64,000 nucleotides of DNA from positions 124,001-188,000 of the forward strand of contig CAZCST010000030.1 of assembly GCA_964501365.1 (NCBI GenBank), in the 5' to 3' direction. Numbering within the stretch: position 1 is the first letter of the stretch; each line of letters starts with the position of its first letter. A model generated the notes under the pieces. The model saw only the letters and a list, made by a program, of their open reading frames with translations. It had not been told where the DNA came from and made no database searches. The translations under genes and the position numbers were made by a program. The DNA comes from CAZAMB01 sp964501365. GTDB lineage: Bacteria > Planctomycetota > Phycisphaerae > UBA1845. This document shows positions 52,664 to 61,511 of this stretch, one piece after another.

Positions 52664-54037
52664 ATGAAAAACCCACAAAAGCCCAGAAATCTGGCGGCGG
52701 CGCTGACCATGATCCTTTGTGCGGTTGCGCTATGCGTCATCCGGATTCCGTCGGGGCTGGGTCCGCGGCTGGCCTGGATTTGCAGTCTTCTATGCCTAGC
52801 CCTTTCAGTCTTCTCTTCACGCTCGCAAGTCGACGCGCCGACCGCCCGGCGAAGTGCGACTTATGCAGTCCCCCGCTGGATGTATCACCACACGGCCCTG
52901 CTACTTGGGGTGTCGGCCTCGATTGTACTTACCTTGCAACTCATCATGCGAAGCGTGTACGTCGGGATCGACCTGCTGCACGGTTACCCGTGGCAGGGAA
53001 TTCGTGAATTCGGCTTCAGCCAGGCAGGCCTCTGGACGATCGCCGCGCTTTGTCTGGCTTGCATCGTTGCGCTGCAAGCCACTCGCGATGGACGGCTTCT
53101 CACGGTCCAATTCTGGCTGCTCGTGCTGTTCGCTGCTTGGGCCAGCCTTCTCTCTGATCCCTTTCAATCCACAAAAACCGGCGGCTTTGAGCGAAACGAC
53201 GCCACCTTGATTCTCGTAGAATGTCTTGCTTTCCTGGTCTTACTATCGGTGGTGGTGGTTGGCTGGGTTTGCGATTGCGGATGCTTGAATGTGCAACTCC
53301 CAGCTCCATCCGCGGGCTCGGCACTGTCATCTTTCCAAAGGCAACTACCGGCGGGATTCCGCAGCAGTGTGGCCGCATTGTTGCTCGGACTCAACATCGC
53401 CGTCGTTTTCCACATCCTCGTTCCGGCGGGAGAAAGCACAACTGTTTTGCGGATGTCAGGTTTCCGGGCCGGAATCGCAGCCTTCGTTGCTGCCACGGGA
53501 GGCCTGTTCCTGCTTCGTCGAACTTGGGGAGCACACCTGGCCGACGCCAGTCTGGGCCTGCTCGCGTTGACGCTGTGCGGGCTGGCGACTGCGGCCGTTC
53601 CCTCCATCAGGGTTCCACTCGACCAGCGATACCCGATGATTTTCAATGCCATCACGCTGGGCTATGCCTTTGCAGCAGGTATCTTTGCCCATTGGAGTCA
53701 GGTATGGGGCGGTGCGCATCTCGATACCTCGATGATTCGTGCGCGAATCGTCCCGCATCTGAATCGATTCGCCTTTTTTTGCGGCGCTGCCGCACTGCTT
53801 TCAGGAGTGATGATGTGCTTCTGGCCGGGACTTCCGGGAATTTCCGCCATGGATCACACCCTGGGTCGCGTGCTGGCCGGTTTTGCCGCCTTCCTCTTTT
53901 TGCTCCTTGTCACCCTCCGAAGCTCCCGGCTCTTGCATAGGATGAGCTTTCATTTTCTTACGGTGGCCGTTGCGGCCTCCATGGTCGCCTTCCTCGTGAT
54001 TCGAGCACTTCCCTTTGCGTCGGATATTTCTCACTAG
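52664..54037 (+). CDS. polytopic membrane protein, hypothetical, about 12 helices
   Basis: The 457-aa protein is almost entirely hydrophobic, with about a dozen segments, for example LAAALTMILCAVALCVIRI, HTALLLGVSASIVLTLQL, LILVECLAFLVLLSVVVVG and FLTVAVAASMVAFLVIRAL. A cysteine pair CDCGC lies in a loop near residue 200. I do not recognise a transporter or assembly family. It has weak similarity in layout to cytochrome c assembly proteins but lacks the tryptophan-rich WGxxW signature, so I do not assign it. The 147 bases before and 129 after show no gene. Confidence 0.6.
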   Translation: MKNPQKPRNLAAALTMILCAVALCVIRIPSGLGPRLAWICSLLCLALSVFSSRSQVDAPTARRSATYAVPRWMYHHTALLLGVSASIVLTLQLIMRSVYVGIDLLHGYPWQGIREFGFSQAGLWTIAALCLACIVALQATRDGRLLTVQFWLLVLFAAWASLLSDPFQSTKTGGFERNDATLILVECLAFLVLLSVVVVGWVCDCGCLNVQLPAPSAGSALSSFQRQLPAGFRSSVAALLLGLNIAVVFHILVPAGESTTVLRMSGFRAGIAAFVAATGGLFLLRRTWGAHLADASLGLLALTLCGLATAAVPSIRVPLDQRYPMIFNAITLGYAFAAGIFAHWSQVWGGAHLDTSMIRARIVPHLNRFAFFCGAAALLSGVMMCFWPGLPGISAMDHTLGRVLAGFAAFLFLLLVTLRSSRLLHRMSFHFLTVAVAASMVAFLVIRALPFASDISH

Positions 54038-54166
54038 AGCAGACTCTGGGTGGCGTGAGTCGAGCTCATGCAGAAACCACGGTGCGACAGTATCATCGGG
54101 CAGCTCATTGGCCCGACGGTGGTGAATCGGGTTTGAACGCAAAGTATACGCAACGGGAATCGAAAC

Positions 54167-54616
54167 ATGCGTGCCGTCGTTCAACGAGTTTTGAAGGCTT
54201 CAGTCGAGGTGGACGGCAAGACCGTTGGCGCAATTGAAAGGGGACTGCTCGTTTATCTTGGAGTCGGTTTGGACGATACGGCTGATGACGCCAATCTACT
54301 CGCTGACAAAATTCGCTTCCTGCGTGTGTTTGAAGATCAGGACGGCAAGATGAACCTTGACGTCGCTCAGGCAAACGACTCCGTGCTTGTGGTCAGTGCG
54401 TTCACCGTGCAGGCGGATGCCCGAAAGGGCCGCCGGCCGACGTTTGATGCCGCAGCAAGAGGCGAGAGCGCTTTGAAACTATATGAACGGTTTTGCGACG
54501 CGCTTCAATCCACCGGACTGATCATAGCACGCGGCTCGTTCGGCGCAGACATGAAAGTCCACTCCGTCAACGACGGCCCCGTCTGCATTCTGCTCGATTC
54601 GCAACGAGTGTTCTGA
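54167..54616 (+). CDS. dtd: D-aminoacyl-tRNA deacylase
   Basis: Dtd removes D-amino acids wrongly attached to tRNA. The 149-aa length and MRAVVQRVLKASVEVDGK start fit the family. The active-site SQFT motif reads SAFT and the GPVT motif reads GPVC (NDGPVCILLDS). The Gly-Pro pair that rejects L-amino acids is kept. The changes of Q to A and T to C are unusual and could alter activity. Confidence 0.9.
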   Translation: MRAVVQRVLKASVEVDGKTVGAIERGLLVYLGVGLDDTADDANLLADKIRFLRVFEDQDGKMNLDVAQANDSVLVVSAFTVQADARKGRRPTFDAAARGESALKLYERFCDALQSTGLIIARGSFGADMKVHSVNDGPVCILLDSQRVF

Positions 54617-54676
54617 ATTCTTGCCAGGCGGAGATTTCCATTTGGAAACCCCAGGCTATGATCCACTGCCTCAACC

Positions 54677-55495
54677 ATGTGGAATCTGCATTTTGGCTGG
54701 TTATTCGCACTAGGCGTGGGCGTCGGCGCACTGGGTACGCTGATCGGCGCGGGCGGAGGGTTCCTTCTCGTGCCGATCTTGCTGCTGCTGTATCCTCGCG
54801 AACAGCCCGAAACCATTGCGTCTATTTCGCTGGCCGTTGTATTCTTTAACGCCGCTTCGGGGTCCCTTGCCTATGCATGGCAAAAGCGAATTGATTATCG
54901 CTCTGCAATTCTTTTTACGTTAACGACTGTGCCTGGCGCAATCGTGGGCGCGCTGGTCACATCCCATGTTCCGCGCCGCCTCTTTGACGCATTATTGGGC
55001 GCCGTGATGTTGACGACGGCGGCGTACTTGCTATTGGAACGCAAGCGAGAATTCCAGTACGAAGATGCGGTGGTGGCTCATGTTAAGCCAGGAGACGAGC
55101 AGCACCCCAAACTAGACACGAAGAAAACGCTCCTGGGGATGGCTCTTAGCGGGATTCTCGGAGGTCTCTCCAGCTTGCTGGGAATCGGCGGTGGAATCGT
55201 CCACGTACCCTTACTTGTAAAGGTACTTTCGTTTCCAGTTCATATTGCAACGGCGACATCACATCTGATCTTGGCCATCACCGCGTTGGCCGGAACCATC
55301 GTGCACATTGCCAATGGGGCCTTTCATCATGGTGTCGTGCGTACAACATTCCTCTCGATGGGAGTGGTCGTCGGAGCACAAATCGGCGCCAGACTCTCTA
55401 CGTTGATGGGTGGAAAATGGATCATGCGCGGATTGGGCCTGGCGCTATTGCTCGTGGCGCTACGACTCTTGATCGCGGCCTGCATGAACCGCTAA
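54677..55495 (+). CDS. TauE/SafE-family membrane permease
   Basis: The 272-aa protein has eight hydrophobic segments and two half-repeats marked by GAGGGFLLVPILL and GIGGGIVHVPLLV, the signature of the TauE/SafE sulfite/sulfoacetate exporter family. The N-half also has SLAVVFFNAASGSLAYAWQK. It moves a small anion; which one is unknown. No sulfur gene is nearby. It converges on the S9 peptidase 7 bases away. Confidence 0.88.
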   Translation: MWNLHFGWLFALGVGVGALGTLIGAGGGFLLVPILLLLYPREQPETIASISLAVVFFNAASGSLAYAWQKRIDYRSAILFTLTTVPGAIVGALVTSHVPRRLFDALLGAVMLTTAAYLLLERKREFQYEDAVVAHVKPGDEQHPKLDTKKTLLGMALSGILGGLSSLLGIGGGIVHVPLLVKVLSFPVHIATATSHLILAITALAGTIVHIANGAFHHGVVRTTFLSMGVVVGAQIGARLSTLMGGKWIMRGLGLALLLVALRLLIAACMNR

Positions 55496-55502
55496 CTCAA
55501 AC

Positions 55503-57437
55503 TCAACCCGAATCAGAGGGCTTGGACGGTTTGGGATTGTCCTGACTCCGCCCCCCCAGATGTTCGGAAAGAAAGTGTTCGGCCTTCCCGTAAAAATCCA
55601 GCCGATTCTCAGGGCGGGCAAAGCCATGACCCTCGTCAGGGTATTCCACATATTCGACGATCTTGCCCGCCTTTTTCAAGGCATCCACCATCTGCAATGA
55701 CTCAGACTTCTTGACGCGAGGATCATTTGCACCTTGGGCAATCAGCAACGGCTTGACAATTTTGTCCACATGGAAGAGCGGCGAGCGCGACTTCAGGAAC
55801 TCCGCATCCTTCTGTGGATGCCCCACGCGCTGCCACAGAATCGGCTCCAGCGGCTTCCAATACGGCGGAATGGTTTCCTGAAACGTGATGAGATTGCTGG
55901 GCCCGACAATATCCACACCGCAGGCGAAAAGCTCGGGCGTAAAGGTCAGGCCAACCAGGGTTGCATAACCGCCGTACGACCCACCGAAGATTCCCACACG
56001 TTTGGGGTCGGCGATGCCCTGATCGACCACCCACTTGACCCCATCAACCAGATCGTCGTGCATCTTGCCGCCCCACTCGCGATTCGCGGCGTTCAGATAA
56101 TTCTTGCCGTATCCTGTCGATCCACGATAGTTGATCTGCATCACGGCATAACCGCGATTGGCCAGCCACTGAACTTCGCCGTCATACCCCCAACTGTCCC
56201 GCGCCCACGGACCACCATGCACATTCAGAACCAGCGGCAGATTTTTCGGTTCGACGCCCGGGGGCAATGTGAGGTAGCCCTGAACGGTGAGGCCGTCCCG
56301 GGCCTTGAAGCTCACAGGCTTCATCTTTGCGAGCGACAGACCTTCCAACGCCTTGCGATTGGCGAACAGCAATTGCGCTTTCTTTGTGCCGCGGTCGAAG
56401 GCATAGTAGTAAACCGGCCCATCGTCCTCATCGAACGTGACGAGCCAGGTCTTGTCCGCACGGTCGCGGTTGGCAATGTTGAAGTCCCCGTCACGGATCG
56501 CTGCGATTGCAGCAAAGTCGTCCTTGATGGTTTCGTCGATCACCGTCCACGTGCGCCGGGCCTTGCTGAAGGCGACCGCCTGCACGGCATGCGTGTTGGG
56601 GTGAATCAACAGGTCTGACACATCCGCCTGATCGTCCTTTGCAATGGTCTTCTCCTTGCCCGTTGCAAAGTCCAGCTCGCGAAGCTCGCCCGTATTGCTT
56701 CCCACGCTGCTGATGACGTACAGACTCGTGCCGCCCGGTGCGACCGCTACCGGTCCGCTGGTCATCGCATCTTCCGGGCCCCAGGCCGCCATCTGCTTCC
56801 ATTCGGCTTTTTCATTTTCCCGGCCATGAAACGCGATGCCGCCGTCGGGCATCATTTTCGCCCCGCCGCGCACGTGGAACTCGTGGTCCGTGACCCAGCC
56901 GATGAACTGCTGATCGTTGACGGCCACTTCAGTCATTGCGCCCGTTGTGACATTGATGCGATATACATCGTGGAATTGCGGGTCGCGTTTGTTGATGGAA
57001 ACCAGAATCTCATTGGGAAATTTCTGATCGACCGATTCGATGCGGGCCTGAACGTTATCGAAGGGGGTCAAATTGCGTTCTGTGTTGGTCTTCAGATCGA
57101 CTGCGTAAAGGCGCCAGTTCTCGTCGCCGTCCTTGTCCTGGATGTAGACAATCTGTTCGTTATTTGGCACCCAGAAGTACATGCGGATGCCGCGTTTGCG
57201 GTCATTCGTAATCACGTGGTCGTCGGACTGCCCGATCGTGCGCACCCAGACGTTGAGCACACCTTCATTCGCGGCCAGATAGGCGAGACGCTTGCCATCC
57301 GGTGAGATTTGTGGATTGGCGCGATCGGGGTTGCCGAAGAACACTTCTCTGGGGATCAGCGGTGGCAATTCCGCATGAACCCACGAACCCGCCAACATCG
57401 TCATCAGCAGAGAGGCGCTTGCTTTCCGAAAACACAT
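55503..57437 (-). CDS. S9-family prolyl oligopeptidase, exported
   Basis: The enzyme has a WD-like propeller (about residues 30-360; ANPQISPDGKRLAYLAAN, LLIHPNTHAVQAVAFSKA) and a C-terminal alpha/beta hydrolase domain. The catalytic serine is in GIFGGSYGGYATLV, the Asp in GANDPRVKKS and the His in DEGHGFARPEN. The propeller limits access to small peptides. I chose the ATG at 57437, which gives a signal peptide (SASLLMTMLAGSWVHA); the frame is open to 57521. Mature length is near 620 aa, normal for the family. Confidence 0.9.
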   Translation of the reverse strand: MCFRKASASLLMTMLAGSWVHAELPPLIPREVFFGNPDRANPQISPDGKRLAYLAANEGVLNVWVRTIGQSDDHVITNDRKRGIRMYFWVPNNEQIVYIQDKDGDENWRLYAVDLKTNTERNLTPFDNVQARIESVDQKFPNEILVSINKRDPQFHDVYRINVTTGAMTEVAVNDQQFIGWVTDHEFHVRGGAKMMPDGGIAFHGRENEKAEWKQMAAWGPEDAMTSGPVAVAPGGTSLYVISSVGSNTGELRELDFATGKEKTIAKDDQADVSDLLIHPNTHAVQAVAFSKARRTWTVIDETIKDDFAAIAAIRDGDFNIANRDRADKTWLVTFDEDDGPVYYYAFDRGTKKAQLLFANRKALEGLSLAKMKPVSFKARDGLTVQGYLTLPPGVEPKNLPLVLNVHGGPWARDSWGYDGEVQWLANRGYAVMQINYRGSTGYGKNYLNAANREWGGKMHDDLVDGVKWVVDQGIADPKRVGIFGGSYGGYATLVGLTFTPELFACGVDIVGPSNLITFQETIPPYWKPLEPILWQRVGHPQKDAEFLKSRSPLFHVDKIVKPLLIAQGANDPRVKKSESLQMVDALKKAGKIVEYVEYPDEGHGFARPENRLDFYGKAEHFLSEHLGGRSQDNPKPSKPSDSG

Positions 57438-57637
57438 AGAAATGCTCGCTGGCACAGAATAAATCTCCCTCCTCCATGATCGAAACCAACGGGAAGGACA
57501 TCCTGTCCCCCTGACCACCACCTCAATTTATCCTAGCACTCGGCGAGCCACTCACGAGTCCAATGTTGTGTATTCCTGTCGGACCGGGGATCCGCCAAGG
57601 GCTCACACAACATTCCAGTCTCTTTATGGGCTGATCT

Positions 57638-59188
57638 TCAAAACCGCTCGGTAATCGATTTGCCCTGCAGGAACAGTTGCAGGTAGTCGCGGCCACCGGC
57701 CTTGGAGTCCGTGCCGGACATGTTGAAGCCGCCAAACGGCTGGACATCGACGAGCGCGCCGGTGCATTTGCGGTTCAAATAGAGGTTGCCGACGTGGAAT
57801 TCGTGGCGGGCGCGCTCCAGGCGCATGCGGTCGCGCGAAAACAGCGCACCGGTCAGGCCGTACTGCGTCCCATTGGCGATTTGCAGCGCGTTATCGAAAT
57901 CGTGCGCCTTGATCACCGCAAGCACCGGGCCGAAAATCTCCTCCTGTGCGATTCGAGCCGCGGGAGGCACGTCTGCAATGATGGTCGGCGGCACGAAATA
58001 GCCGTTGGATGGCACACGACCCTCGCCTGTGACCATCCGCCCTTCGGATTTTCCGATGCGGACATATTCAGTGATCTTCTTGTGGGCAGCCTGATCGATT
58101 ACTGCGCCCATGTAGAAATTTTCCGCCGTCACGGTGTCTCCGACAGAAAGTTCGCGGGATCCTGCGGCGACGCGGTCGAGTAGTTCGTCGTAAATCTGTT
58201 CATGGGCAATGAGCCTGCTGCACGCCGAGCACTTCTGCCCCTGGAACCCAAAAGCCGCCGCTACCACCGCCTGCGCTGCCGAGGCCACGTCTGCGGTCTC
58301 ATCGACGATGATGGCGTCCTTACCGCCCATTTCCAGAACCGTTCGCTTGAGCCAAATCTGCCCAGGAGCGACTTTGGCGGCCTTTTCGAAGATTCCCAAG
58401 CCCACGTCGCGCGACCCGGTAAACGAGATGAACCGAGTCAGCGGGTGCGCAACCATCGTGTCGCCGACGCTGGCTCCGGGCCCCGGCACGAAATTCAGGA
58501 CCTCCGGGGGCAGACCCGCCTCGTGCAGACATTCCACCAGCTTCGCCGCAACGATTGGCGACGCACTTGACGGCTTCAGACACACGGTATTGCCTGTCAC
58601 CAAAGCCGCCGTCGTCATGCCCGCGGTAATGGCCAGCGCAAAATTCCACGGCGGTATCACCACGCCCACGCCCAGCGGAATGTAACGAACTTCGTTCTCC
58701 TCGCCGGGCATCGGTGTTGTCGGGTGGGACCCGCTCAGCCGCATCGCCTCGCGTGCATAAAACTCCATGAAGTCGATCGCTTCGCAGGTGTCGGCGTACG
58801 CTTCAATCCAGCTCTTGCTGACTTCGTAGCACATCCACGCGGAAAATTCATAGAGCCGCCGCCGCATGATCGCTGCGGCCTTCAGCAGCACGCGAGCCCG
58901 TACGTCGGGTTCGACACGACTCCAAGCCGTGAATTGTTGCGACGCTGAGCGCACTGCACGGTCGGCTATGTCAGCATTGGCCTTGGACATGACGCCTACG
59001 ATGCGACTGGGATCGGCCGGGCTGATTGAAGTGAATGTTTCCGATGTCGTGATCGGCTTGCCATCGACCCAGAGTGGATACGTTCGGCCAAGATGTCCCC
59101 GCACGTGTTCGAGTGCGGCGAGCATTTTGGCTCGCGGTTCGGGTTGATTGAAGTCAACGTAACTTTCCGGGAAATATGGCGTCAACAT
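57638..59188 (-). CDS. 1-pyrroline-5-carboxylate dehydrogenase
   Basis: The 516-aa aldehyde dehydrogenase is of the RocA/PutA-C type, oxidising glutamate semialdehyde to glutamate with NAD+. Motifs are IPPWNFALAITAGM (NAD site), FTGSRDVGLGIFEKA, LEMGGKDAIIV (catalytic Glu) and FGFQGQKCSACSR (catalytic Cys). The C-terminus has QPFGGFNMSGTDSKAGG. No proline dehydrogenase is next to it. AGGGA lies about six bases before the ATG. Confidence 0.92.
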   Translation of the reverse strand: MLTPYFPESYVDFNQPEPRAKMLAALEHVRGHLGRTYPLWVDGKPITTSETFTSISPADPSRIVGVMSKANADIADRAVRSASQQFTAWSRVEPDVRARVLLKAAAIMRRRLYEFSAWMCYEVSKSWIEAYADTCEAIDFMEFYAREAMRLSGSHPTTPMPGEENEVRYIPLGVGVVIPPWNFALAITAGMTTAALVTGNTVCLKPSSASPIVAAKLVECLHEAGLPPEVLNFVPGPGASVGDTMVAHPLTRFISFTGSRDVGLGIFEKAAKVAPGQIWLKRTVLEMGGKDAIIVDETADVASAAQAVVAAAFGFQGQKCSACSRLIAHEQIYDELLDRVAAGSRELSVGDTVTAENFYMGAVIDQAAHKKITEYVRIGKSEGRMVTGEGRVPSNGYFVPPTIIADVPPAARIAQEEIFGPVLAVIKAHDFDNALQIANGTQYGLTGALFSRDRMRLERARHEFHVGNLYLNRKCTGALVDVQPFGGFNMSGTDSKAGGRDYLQLFLQGKSITERF

Positions 59189-59356
59189 GCTCGTCCCTCG
59201 CTATGCTTCCAGTATGCTATCCCAAGCCTGAACGTACCAACTCTGTCACTCATGTTATACCCTCGATGCATGATAAAAAAGTTTCGAGACATTTCCATTG
59301 GGACGATGTTCGTGTTTACGATTGTCAACGATGTTACCTCGATCTAGGATGAACAA

Positions 59357-60760
59357 ATGTCAAGCAATCCCCTGACTGCGCCTTCCACCGTCGGATATCC
59401 AGGTTTCCTGAGACCGAAATGGGTAATGCTCGCACTCTTGGCCCTTGCGGGGCTTCTGTTCCCCACCGGGTGCCCTAATTCAGCGACAACGGGCAACGGA
59501 AACGGCAATTCCGACACAATTCGGCTCCGTTTGGTCGCCGAAGGTTTGGTCGCGCCTGTTGGGATGGCCATACCGCCTGACAATTCCAATCGAATCTTCG
59601 TTCTCGATCAGGTCGGAAAGGTACGCATCATTGAGGCATCGGGCCATATCCTCGAAACCCCCTTCCTCGATTTGACCGACCGGCTTGTCGAAATCCTTCC
59701 GGCTTATGACGAACGCGGACTCCTTGGGATGGCGTTTCATCCCAACTACGCGGAAAACGGCAGATTCTTCATCGTCTATAACGCGCCGCCTCCCGCCGAC
59801 GGCGGCGATGTCGGGTACGCGATTGATTCGCTGGAGCGAGTTTCCGAATTTCGCGTGAGCGATCAGGCGAATATCGCGGACTCATCAAGCGAGCGAATTC
59901 TCCTGGAACTCGCCAAACCGCAATTCAACCACAACGGCGGTCAGCTCGCCTTTGGTCCTTCCGACGGTTTTCTTTATGTTTCCATTGGGGATGGCGGCGG
60001 GGCCAATGATGTCGGTGATGGACACAATTCGGCTTTGGGTAACGCCCAGGACACCCAATCCCTCTTTGGAAAAATCCTGCGAATCGACGTAGATCAGGGG
60101 AATCCGTACGCAGTCCCCGATGATAATCCCTTTGTTGGCAATTCCGGATATCGCCCCGAGATTTGGGCGCTGGGCCTGAGAAACCCCTGGCGATTTTCCC
60201 TCGACCGCCAGAATCCCGAGCGCATGTTCATCGCTGACGTTGGCCAGGAACTCTTCGAAGAAGTCGATCTTGGCGTCAAAGGCGCCAATTATGGCTGGCA
60301 CATGCGAGAGGGGACGCATTGTTTCAGCGCCGAGACAGCCACCGAGCCGCCGCCATCCTGCAGTGGTGTCGGGGCGAATGGCGAGCCTCTGGTTGGACCC
60401 ATCTTCGACCATTCCCACCTCAACGACGCTGGTGAAGTGAATCGAACGTCAATCATCGGCGGCTATGTCTATCGAGGCTCAAACATCCCCGGATTGACGG
60501 GGCAATATGTTTTCGGAGATTACAGCTCTGGATTCGAAGGCACTGGCGATGGCACACTTCTGGCCGCACGCGAAAACGCCAACGGCACATGGTCATTGCG
60601 CGAGCTTGGCGTCGAGAATAACTCCGACGCGCGAATTCATCTTTTTGTTCGCGGGTTTGGCGAGGATTCATCCGGCGAACTCTATGTTCTTACTACCAGC
60701 AGCCTGGGCCCGGTCGGCTCAACCGGTGCGGTGTACAAAATTGAACCGAGTTCTAACTGA
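59357..60760 (+). CDS. PQQ-type sugar/sorbosone dehydrogenase lipoprotein
   Basis: The 467-aa protein has a lipoprotein signal (LALAGLLFPTGC) and then a six-bladed propeller of the glucose/sorbosone dehydrogenase family: ERGLLGMAFHPNYAENG, FNHNGGQLAFGPSDGFLYVS with IGDGGG, and LGLRNPWRFSLD. The HNGGQLAFGPDG-type segment carries the PQQ-site histidine. It oxidises an aldose or similar alcohol, passing electrons outward. The ATG at 59357 has AGGATGA upstream. A dihaem cytochrome follows after 36 bases and is the likely electron acceptor. Confidence 0.88.
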   Translation: MSSNPLTAPSTVGYPGFLRPKWVMLALLALAGLLFPTGCPNSATTGNGNGNSDTIRLRLVAEGLVAPVGMAIPPDNSNRIFVLDQVGKVRIIEASGHILETPFLDLTDRLVEILPAYDERGLLGMAFHPNYAENGRFFIVYNAPPPADGGDVGYAIDSLERVSEFRVSDQANIADSSSERILLELAKPQFNHNGGQLAFGPSDGFLYVSIGDGGGANDVGDGHNSALGNAQDTQSLFGKILRIDVDQGNPYAVPDDNPFVGNSGYRPEIWALGLRNPWRFSLDRQNPERMFIADVGQELFEEVDLGVKGANYGWHMREGTHCFSAETATEPPPSCSGVGANGEPLVGPIFDHSHLNDAGEVNRTSIIGGYVYRGSNIPGLTGQYVFGDYSSGFEGTGDGTLLAARENANGTWSLRELGVENNSDARIHLFVRGFGEDSSGELYVLTTSSLGPVGSTGAVYKIEPSSN

Positions 60761-60796
60761 AACCAACCAAGACCCAGTTGAGGCGTAAGAAGCGAA

Positions 60797-61498
60797 ATGA
60801 CGCAGCGTAATGGGAACGTACTGACCGTGTGCTGGACTGCAAGCGCACTTGCGATGTTGATTTCGCTGGCCTTTCTCGTCGCCGGTCCGGCCTGTATCAG
60901 CAATACGGGAGGTGCATCTCACACGGATCAAACTGTTGGCGCTGTGCTGTTTCGGACCAACTACGTGACGGCCGGGGGTGAATCACAATCGTGCGATGAT
61001 TGTCATGGCGCGAACGGTTCCGGCGGGCCGGACGTTGACATTCGAGGAAGCTCGTCATCACACCTGCAATCCCACGCTCAGGGCACGGGGACACATCCTG
61101 ATGGCGTAAAATATCCAGACCTGACAGATGACGATTTCGTCGCCATTGCCGAGTTTCTTGGCGGCGAAGGTGCTGGCAATGATGACCACGATGACGGAGC
61201 CGACGATCTGGTCGGCGATGCACAGCGGGGTATGGAGCTATTCCGTTCGCCGCAGCCAACCGCAGGCGGCATTGACCTTTCTTGTTCGAGTTGCCATCGA
61301 CAGGACGGCGCTGGTGCAGGCGGCCCATCCCTGCTCGACCAGGCCGCCGGACATTTGATGGAGCATGCCCAGGAGTCGGGTGAACACCCAGAAGGAATCA
61401 AATTCCCCGAGTTGACCGCGCAGGATTTTGCTGACATGGCCGCGTTTCTGAGCACCGAAACAGATGGCCACCAGCTGTCGCCAATCCTGGTGCATTGA
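60797..61498 (+). CDS. dihaem c-type cytochrome, duplicated domain
   Basis: The 233-aa exported protein has a signal or anchor (ALAMLISLAFLVAGPAC) and two similar halves, each with a haem motif (CDDCHGANGSGG, CSSCHRQDGAGA) and a matching tail (HPDGVKYPDLTDDDFVAIAE, HPEGIKFPELTAQDFADMAA). This looks like internal duplication of a cytochrome c domain. The cysteine at LVAGPAC may be lipidated, though the lipobox is imperfect. It lies 36 bases after the sugar dehydrogenase and probably takes its electrons. Confidence 0.87.
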   Translation: MTQRNGNVLTVCWTASALAMLISLAFLVAGPACISNTGGASHTDQTVGAVLFRTNYVTAGGESQSCDDCHGANGSGGPDVDIRGSSSSHLQSHAQGTGTHPDGVKYPDLTDDDFVAIAEFLGGEGAGNDDHDDGADDLVGDAQRGMELFRSPQPTAGGIDLSCSSCHRQDGAGAGGPSLLDQAAGHLMEHAQESGEHPEGIKFPELTAQDFADMAAFLSTETDGHQLSPILVH

Positions 61499-61511
61499 GA
61501 AGTAGAGAGAT

